A DNA stretch of 64,000 nucleotides from Odobenus rosmarus divergens (Eukaryota; Chordata; Mammalia; Carnivora; Odobenidae): the NCBI RefSeq assembly GCF_000321225.1, contig NW_004450276.1, positions 652,300 through 716,299 of the forward strand, read 5' to 3'. Below are positions 55,903 through 64,000 of the stretch, in pieces. The notes under the pieces were generated by a model, which worked only from the letters and a program-made list of their open reading frames with translations, was not told the DNA's origin and made no database searches. Numbering within the stretch: position 1 is the first letter of the stretch; each line of letters begins with the position of its first letter. The translations under genes and the position numbers were made by a program.

Positions 55903-58609
55903 CTTTCTACTCAGGTCCTTACCCTTGATGCTTCCTGGAGGACAGCCCTGAAACATAAAAAACACAAAAGAAACATTAAAAAATCAGCAATGTCAAGCTA
56001 TTCAACTGTTGAAGAGATAAAAATGATATAGTCATCAGATAGTCATGGGCAGGGACGTCTTCCAGAAAGGCAGCAGCTGTTGGGTGTAAGGAATCAGTTT
56101 CGCTCAGTCATCCTTTACCTATTTTTGCCTGGGGAAGTAGGGTGTCCAGGAATAACTAAGACAAGTCAACTCACTCTCCTGGGTTGTTCAACTCCACCTT
56201 CTTCACTCTAAGCCTTTCTATAGAATGAGAGAAACCAAGAGGGAGGAGAGAAGGGCACTTGCTCTTAGGTGCTAGGCAGAAAAACTCAAGATTTTCCCTA
56301 ATGGCAAGTCACATGGCCTGCACTTAGGACTCTCCAGATTAATTTCACTGACAGAATAGAGTAAGGTGAGAAAAAGTCAGCAAAATTCAACATCAGCACA
56401 GACAGTCACATTTTCACAGATGTACTTTTTTGGTAATATAAAAATCTCTGTTTAAAGTACTTAAAAGGAAAAAAAACAGAACTGAAATTATAATATAAAT
56501 TCTGTAAAGGATGATCTTTGAATATATTTTTATCTTGAATTCATGTAATAACAGTATGATGCATACCTCATATGAGAAGACAGTTACTAATGCATCTACA
56601 ATGCTTCCTTTTTCATTTAAATACCACAGTAAATAGATGCATAACGTTTTTGTATAGGCATAGTACATAAATACATCATCCCCAAAATGACACAAAATGT
56701 AAGCATGATATTAGGTAAAATGATTCTTTTTAAGTGTTTCTGATTTTTCCCACAATAAGACATCAATTCTTTCAGAAGAGTGGGTATTATTAATTCCATG
56801 CTCTAATTTCTTTTTGTTCTCTAGATCTGTGTTTGACATAATTCTAATAGCAAAGGAACTGTTTCTATAGACAAAGGCTGGGAGATAAAGAGGGGCAGCT
56901 ATAGAGATTTCTGAGATCAAGGAGCTTGAATATGGGACCACAATTAACTGACACAGAGGGATGCATGAGTCAGCTTCGAGGTAAGTATTGAGTGATTTGT
57001 GTGTGTCCGTAAAAGTCATTTCTAGAAGTCATCTCTAGAACTCAGGCAGGGAATGAAAGTTATCATTTCCCTGTAGGTGTTCCACTCTGCTTCAGTAGAG
57101 ACCCACCCTTAACATTTGCAGGATGGGGGTTAAGATGACAAATGGAGACATAAATTTGTCTGAATATTTACATATTAAAAATTAGGTTAATAACTAGGAA
57201 ATAAAATAGGTTCTACCACCTTAACAAGTATACCTTTTTGTAACAAAATGGAAAAATGCATACAAAGCTCTGACTTTTATAAAACTGAAAATCAGAAAAA
57301 TAGCAAATGACTAAATTTATTTTATTTTTGTATATATGAGGATATTTTGTTGATATACAAGTAATAAGATAAAGACATTTTACACATAAACAATAAATAA
57401 GTCCATAAAATTTTTCTAATTGTCCTTTCCACAAATCAATAATTATGTTGTTATAATGAAGATATTCATATAATTTTGTCAGTAATCACCTTAAGAATCG
57501 TTTACTGTAGTGATTTTCAGTGATAAAATTTGAATATGTTTTCATGTAATGTGTAAATTAATATAAATGTAAAATATCCAAAGGCATTTTTCATATACTT
57601 TTTAAAATATGTTTTTTCAATAACATTAATTAAAATAAAGGGAAAATATAGAATACATTAATGTATAGCAACATTTTATTTGATCAATTTAACTGAAATA
57701 TTTAAGCAAAATTATTTAAACATTTATTTTTTGAAAATGTAAATCTCATTAAACATATTTATAAAAAATAAAACTATTTGTAATTTTAGGGTTCACAGTT
57801 ATCTAATTGCCATTGTAAAGAATTGCTATCATGCTTCACACACCTAGACTTACATATATACAAAAGTAAGAGTGGTCTAAACTATTTAATATCACAAAAT
57901 ATTCCTCTGCCAACACCTGCAAATATTGTGAATATTATAAAACTGTGCATAAATCCAAAACCGTGGGTTAGAAAAGAAAGGAAAGCAGAAAACTGTAGGT
58001 TCTCCTGGGAAATTACATTTATGTGAGAATCTATTCGATTCATTCCGTCTTAAAAGAAAGATTTGGTAATTTAACTAAATTTGGCTATCCTTTAATTAAG
58101 CATTTCTATTCAAAGCCTACCCCCAGCCCCCAGCCCATTCTGCAACCCAACATTCCAAAGTCAGCAAACCCAAAAACCCTTGAGGGCATACAATATCACC
58201 TTTTGTCTTGAGGTCAAAGAGCAGGAAATACAGATACACTTTCCCTGGGACCTGAAGGGTGTGAGTCACAACAGCAGATGTTTCAGATTATGGATGAGCT
58301 GTGCCCATGCTGAGCACCAGCATTTACTCATGGTAGGTATTTGGGTATTTGCAATTACATGGGGTCCCCTAAAGTTCAGGGCTGGAATTTAACTACAACC
58401 CCATTACAACCCTCTCCACACACACATCAAAAAAACTTAAACTGATTGGTTTCACTCAATACACTATTTTTGTATGAGATCAGGGATTGGAGAAATATGG
58501 GAAGAGGGTGAAAGGTAACACAGTAAGAATGTTGGAACCTGTTACAAACTAGAAAGATCATGCCTACCTAAAGGCATTTAAATTCAAAAGCTATTTGTAA
58601 ACATTTTCG
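55903..58609. other. Unique non-coding DNA, strongly AT-rich from 56400
   Basis: No repeat family recognised. 57120-57800 is extremely AT-rich. Short frames here are chance products of low GC content. Confidence 0.5.
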
Positions 58610-58810
58610 TGTAAATCTTTTGTTCTCAGCACACATACACAAATGGTAACTAAGCGAGGGGATGGATATATAATTAACTTGAATGTGGTAAGCATTTCAC
58701 AATGAATACATTTATGAAATCATCACATCATATAGCTTATAAAAACACTTGGTACTACCTAAATATATACAATTTTTGTCAATCATACCTCAATAAACCT
58801 GGAAAAACAA
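58610..58810 (+). mobile_element. Old LINE-1 3' UTR end, sense
   Basis: 'attaacttgaatgtggtaag', CATTTCACAATGAATACATT, AAATATATACAATTTTTGTC and ATCATACCTCAATAAACCTG are consecutive landmarks of an old L1 terminus. Confidence 0.8.
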
Positions 58811-59459
58811 ATTACCTGGCCAAATTGGGCTCTTGGCAGCAGGTTTGAGACCACAGTGATCCATCCTATGAGACTGTTACTGAATTACACAAAAGAATTT
58901 TCTTTACAATAACAAATCTGTATGTCACATGTTTGATGTAATATAAGATGTAATACTTACAGGCGCTACTCAGGAAATAACTCCCATTTTCCTGTCTCAA
59001 GTGAAAAAACACAATTCAACCAATATATATACTTCCAGAAAAAAAATGATGAATGTTTTTAATCACTCTATAAATTTGAGTTTTCAAAGATATTACCCAG
59101 AGGCCATTACTTCTCATTGTCACTGCCCCTCAAATTCAGTAATGTTACTATCAGGTGGGCAATAATGCCCAGTTAATGACATCATATTCCAAACAGCTCA
59201 ACAAAGCTAATATAAGATCTTTTTGAATATCAACTCTCCTACAGGTAAGCTTACATACAAGGCACTATCTAATATGATATATTATTTGGCTAAGATTTAA
59301 ATAAATTTAAAAATATCCCTTTGGACTATTATCAATTTCAGTTTATATTGACTCTGCTTATATTTCCAGATTAGGAAAACATCCCTTTATTTACTCTAAA
59401 ACTTCTTTATTCAAGACTAATCAGTATTTAGCTTAGGTTAAATTTCACTTAGAGTCAAT
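58811..59459. other. Unique non-coding DNA
   Basis: Nothing recognised. Confidence 0.5.
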
Positions 59460-59474
59460 GAAAAATGGTGCTTC

Positions 59475-59681
59475 GGGGCGCCTGGGTGGCTCACTCGTTA
59501 AGCATCTGCCTTCGGCTCTGGTCATGATCCCAGGGTCCTGGGATTGAGCCCCGCATCGGGTCCCTGCTCCGCGGGAAGCCTGCTTCTCCCTCTCCCACTC
59601 CCCCTGCTTGTGTTCCCTCTCTTGCTGTGTCTCTCTCTGTCAAATAAATAGATAAAAAAATCTTAAAAAAAAAAAAAAAGA
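59475..59681 (+). mobile_element. Very young SINEC, sense, perfect TSD
   Basis: Head GGGGCGCCTGGGTGGCTCAC, then TGCTCCGCGGGAAGCCTGCT with CpGs retained, TC-rich tract and poly-A. A perfect 15-bp TSD, GAAAAATGGTGCTTC, lies at 59460-59474 and 59682-59696. Part of the tRNA-like promoter is visible (A-box region TGGCTCACTCGTTAAG). Confidence 0.97.
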
Positions 59682-59874
59682 GAAAAATGGTGCTTCCTAT
59701 AGAGTTTTAGGACTGAGTTTTAACTATTACTTTTTTCCTCTAAATGTGGGAAGATCTTGAGTAATATCCTTGACTCCTAATAAGCATTCTAAACAATCAA
59801 GAGACTTTTGTCTAGATTTTAAACATACATAAAAGCAGAGCATGAATAATAACCCTCCCTCAAATAAAATATTT

Positions 59875-60070
59875 AGTAATGCTATGTGCCGAGCACCCAC
59901 TTAAAATGCTTTATTCATTTATTCCTCAGAACCACCCTACAAAGTCTATGAAGCATTATCACCTTCATTTCACAGGCAAGAAGGACAAAGCAGAGTAGCT
60001 GACTTTCTTGTCCAGAGTCATGTAGCTCTTAAGCGGCTTAACCAAGGCTCCTGACAATGCTAGATTTCAG
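59875..60070 (-). mobile_element. MIR SINE, antisense
   Basis: 'gctatgtgccgagcacccac', 'ttattcctcagaaccaccct', 'tttcacaggcaagaaggaca' and 'gtccagagtcatgtagctct' give reversed MIR in order. Confidence 0.8.
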
Positions 60071-63000
60071 AGCTCATCCTCCTTACCCTCTGCCTTTTGG
60101 CTTGCAGGACATACCTGTGTCTAACTCCATTTCTGTTTCAACTGTTTCTCCATTCAAATTATGCTTTTTGTCATTTTTAACTTGAGTACAATGTTTGAAC
60201 CTATCTATCCAAGCAATATGGCCTCCTCTGATACAGATTCTTAAAAAAAAAAATGAACTTTTTTCTACATCCTAACATTTTAGACATATTTCAATAGAAA
60301 TTAACAAGGAATTTAAAGAGGTATAAACATATTTCTCCACAGAGAAGAACTCATAACGATAGTTAATATCTCCTAAGATCAAGGAATGACTCGGAAGATT
60401 AATGGAATTAACTTTAAAAAGTGATGAAATTTTCATTAAGTGGAGATTCTCATAAGGTATAAAACAAACTTCAGTATGATTTAATGAATTATTAGAAGCA
60501 AAACTTCAGGGCTATCTGAAACTAGCCTTAGTCCAAAGAATCCTTTGACAAAGAACTAGAAAGGTACATTAAAAGAAAACATTTACTGAGGAGTGCAAAG
60601 GTCAAGGACCACTGTAAAGTAATTTTTACTACATTGCTAATCTACTTTTTGACCTATACATTACTTTCTGCAAGGTGACTCAACCAGTGATTTAACTCAG
60701 ACCAAATGGTTGACCTTTACTTGAAAAGTAAATAATCATTTACCAGAAGTTCTTGATTCAGAGATGACCCACTGGTGACTGCTATCCATGAGCACTGTCC
60801 CATATGGATGGACATCTGCTTCATGATTAACCTCTGCTATGGGCTCAGTTGACTTGGAGACTGAGCAAATGATTAATGAGTGAAAAATTTGTTTTTTTCC
60901 TCTGCTACTTATAGTGTCAGCACCAAGGGAGAATGCTATGGCAACCAGAATATAGAGAAGTGGTGGCAGGATGTTGCTGAGTGATGACAAAAGCATTTTG
61001 CAGGAAGTACTAAAGCTATGGGAAAATGAATATCAAACAGAAATTAAGTCTCAGGAAGGAAACAATAAAGATAAAATGAAAGGAGAGAAAAGAACTCAAG
61101 AAAGCTGGACCTTCAGGAGAAAGAATAAAACTTTACAGACATTAAACGAAATGAAAGAAATTTCTGAATAACACAGAATAAGTAATAGCAATGAAATCCA
61201 CAATTCAAAGAGTTTTGAGGCCATCAGCTAAAATTAAGTATTTTTTCAATCATATTTGAACAGGTGTGATTTGCTAACCGAATGTCATAAACCATCACCA
61301 TCATCTTCCAGAAGGGTCTAGTAAATGTCAGTTGTGCACGACTGGTGAGATTTTGTGGTTGTTGCAAGAAAATTTCATATTCTTAGTTTTTACCTAGGAT
61401 GTCACTTTGGTACACATTAGGAGCACAATAATTTGCTAGTTGTTTCATTAGACAAAGATTATCGTATATAGGAATATAAAATAATCAGAAATGGTCCGAA
61501 ATATATCACTGAGTAGTTACTCAAATGAATGCCTCTTGGCAACATAAGCTAAAGCATATGTATGTAATGAAGATGGCATCAAGCAAAGTAGCCACTAAGT
61601 TTAACATGCTCATTGTGAGGGGAAATAGTGAGCTCTATGTTCATCTCTGGGGACCCTGAAGAGAGGAGGGAATTCAAGAGCATTTTAGTGGTTGGGTGAA
61701 AGAGGAACAGTGCAGTGTCCTGGAGGAGAGAGAGCTCAAGGCAGGGCATCAGCCAGCTGAAGTAGGTGTGTGAATGACCGACCCTCCACACACATACCTG
61801 AGATAAGTGGTGGCCATAACTGGTGTCTGGGAAGATATCGGGGAAAATAGAGGTAGAACTACATCAACTACAAAAATCCACACGAGAGGAGGGGCTTTGG
61901 CACTGTGGATTAGAATCTTCCAGAATGTGATGCTCCTCTTCTTTGCTGACAATCTTATTTTCTTTTGGCATGGAAATCCCAGTAGGAGAAAAGCATTTGG
62001 ACTTAGGGGTCAGCATAGTTGGGACAATTTCAGGCGAGCCCAATCCATACTAAAGTTGGAATATCTGAGCAGAAAAGAAGAGCAATCAAGGCTCATGAAA
62101 TCCTGTGACCCTCAAGGGCATCTGGCTTAAGCAAAAGACCATTAATACTAGTCTTAAAGCCATTCTCCAATTGTCTGTATGACCACTCAGGCCAAGTCAC
62201 TGATGGCTTTTCCCTCGGGGCCTAAAAATACAGCCTAGGACAGCATGCACAGAATGGCAGAGAAACTGGGCATCCACCTAAGCTCTCATTAACAGCATAA
62301 GTATTCACCCAGAAATCACCATAAACTGCAGCAAGAGCACTGTGGTATTCGAACCCATGATGGATTTTCTGGGAGCAGAGCAGGGTTGATTAGGTAATGT
62401 GTGTGAAGACAGGGGTGAGGTTCTCAAGGTTCAAAATGGTGCTCAGGAATGGCTAGTTCTCTGTGGTAGAATCTCAGCTGGAACAGAGGAGGGAGGGAAT
62501 GTGGTCTCCAGCTGGGCTGATGTCTAGTAATTGGTGTCTAAGAAGCAACAATTACTTTTCAGGTGTCCTGTCAATGAAGACCTAAATACATGCTGTACTC
62601 TAAAAATTTCCCAACTATTTGTTATCTGCAAATCCATTACTTGAAAATAGCCTATAACTTTAGGCCCTGAAACATGAAGATTCACCTCCTTCCTGCTAAA
62701 TATCTAAAAAGGGAAGAAAAGGACAATGGAGCAGAATATGACTAACCCATCAGTCAGGTCACTTCTGAGACTATTTGTGCAGACCCTTTGTCCCCTCTCA
62801 GTCAGTATTAACTATACAGTCCAATTAAACCTAGTGCTGGTTGCCCACAGGGATTCCTTTCATACAAAAATGCAATTCTCTCCAAGATTCTCGGCATTAC
62901 CTAATGGCCTGCATAGAATCAGTGTGATGGTCTCCGGCTGGTTCCCGGGCGACAAATTGATCACCATGGCAATAATCAGAGGCTCTCACCCTATAGAGGG

Positions 63001-64000
63001 GCAAAGTAAAATCCACAGCACCATAGGGGAAGCTTATCTGATTATCTCAGAAGGGCTGTCTCTTTAGAGGGGCTGCTACTGCCGATTAGGCTGTTCTATC
63101 TATGCAGGCCTGTGGGGCCCATGCCAGAGTGTGGAATGAGGCATATGGCTGGAGAATGAGGAGGGAAAACATGCCAACTTCTGATGCAGCCCAGCTGCCT
63201 CTGCTCAGGTGGTCTAGGTCAGCATTCTGTGAGTAAGACTTACTCAGCCCGAGGAAAGGGTCCCGATGGATACTTGCAAAAACACAACTGGACTTAAATC
63301 AGTCAACCACGTTGCTAGCAATATAGGAGGAAGACAATCCAGGAAAAACATGAGCCTACAGAAATGTCACAGAAAGTAATGGGAGCTTAACTGTGGTTAT
63401 AAACTGTTAGATTTTATAATACTGAGACCCTAACTACTAAGGGAGGAACTATACCTAAGTATTTTTCCTTCTGTATTGCCCCCAAATAGGTTTGTGACTT
63501 TTCTTTGAGACATCCTCTGACAAGAATTAGTAATTACAGAAATATAGATGAGGAGAGGAAATATATAAGAAAATATATATCTGTATTATATAATCTCGGT
63601 TGCATAATAAATGCCCAGGGTGCCAAACAAGACCAAAAATCTAGTTTGCTACTCCCGTGTGAAGTTGGTGTGTTCACACTATACAACAAGCTGGGATAAA
63701 ATTGTTCCAGGCAGAAGTTAATGTATGCATTGTAAGGCACATACATACTTCTCTTTATTACTCTACACATTCAAAGGCCTTCAAAGGATGTACTCACAAA
63801 GGTTACTTTTAGTGTTGAGAACAATCCAGGGACAGTTCTCTATAGATAAACAAGGGGGAAAAAGATTTTCTAAGCCCTCATGGAAAGTTCCCACCCTCGG
63901 AAGGTCAGAGGCTGACATGGAGCCCCAGCTGACAGAAAGACGTGGACTAGCAGTCAGAACGCTTCTCAGGGAGAACTGCAGGCAATCAGTTCTGGCTGGA
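60071..64000. other. Unique non-coding DNA to the window end
   Basis: About 3.9 kb with no recognised interspersed repeat. Frames such as 61807-62130 (107 codons) and 62726-63067 (113 codons) on the plus strand have no recognisable domain, splice context or coding bias I can defend. An exon cannot be excluded without comparison to transcripts. Confidence 0.45.

Overview
This is nuclear DNA of a mammal, almost certainly a carnivoran of the dog-like branch. The best fit is an arctoid (bear, seal or mustelid type). The evidence is twelve tRNA-derived SINEC (Can-SINE) copies with the arctoid-style head and a (TAAA)n/AATCTT tail, plus many copies of a carnivoran LINE-1 whose 3' end recurs across the window. 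I found no protein-coding exon, structural RNA gene, CRISPR array or bacterial feature. The open reading frames are short, and those with recognisable content are fragments of LINE-1 ORF2. The window reads as intergenic or deep intronic DNA.

Layout. 1-3.7 kb: a young L1 3' end, then an old L1 split by a 2.5-kb antisense L1 that itself carries a SINE. 3.7-7.0 kb: mostly unique sequence with half of a palindromic DNA transposon. 7.0-10.2 kb: an old sense L1 with two SINEs and a younger L1 inside it. 10.2-31.9 kb: unique sequence with scattered MIR, L2, MLT1 and hAT-type MITE relics and several microsatellites. 31.9-39.9 kb: a dense nest in which one L2 copy was split by MLT1, L1 and SINE insertions, followed by a long antisense old L1. 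40.7-43.0 kb: an MLT1 LTR, then the GC-rich 5' end of an apparently full-length young L1 whose body is hidden by a 521-N assembly gap. 43.0-49.6 kb: MIR, an old L1-type repeat with a MITE inside, long unique stretches that may hold conserved regulatory DNA, and a complete Tigger-type MITE. 49.6-55.5 kb: another L1-rich block with very recent insertions and odd local rearrangements. 55.6-64 kb: a 125-bp tandem duplication, AT-rich unique DNA, a very young SINE and a mostly featureless end.

Nothing here works together as a pathway. The elements are linked by insertion history: target-site duplications (TSDs) and interrupted alignments give a relative order. L2 and MIR came first, then hAT/Tigger MITEs and MLT1, then old L1, then carnivoran L1 and SINEC. 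I see no undescribed biological system. The most useful observations are structural: an antisense ORF2 patch in an L1 3' UTR, an 89-bp L1 insertion with a perfect 17-bp TSD, two SINEs stacked at one junction, an inverted repeat bracketing duplicated L1 3' ends, a perfect 12-bp hairpin in an old L1, and a likely under-sized assembly gap inside a young L1. Repeat family names come from memory of consensus features and were not searched. Boundaries are good to a few bases where a TSD is given and to tens of bases otherwise.
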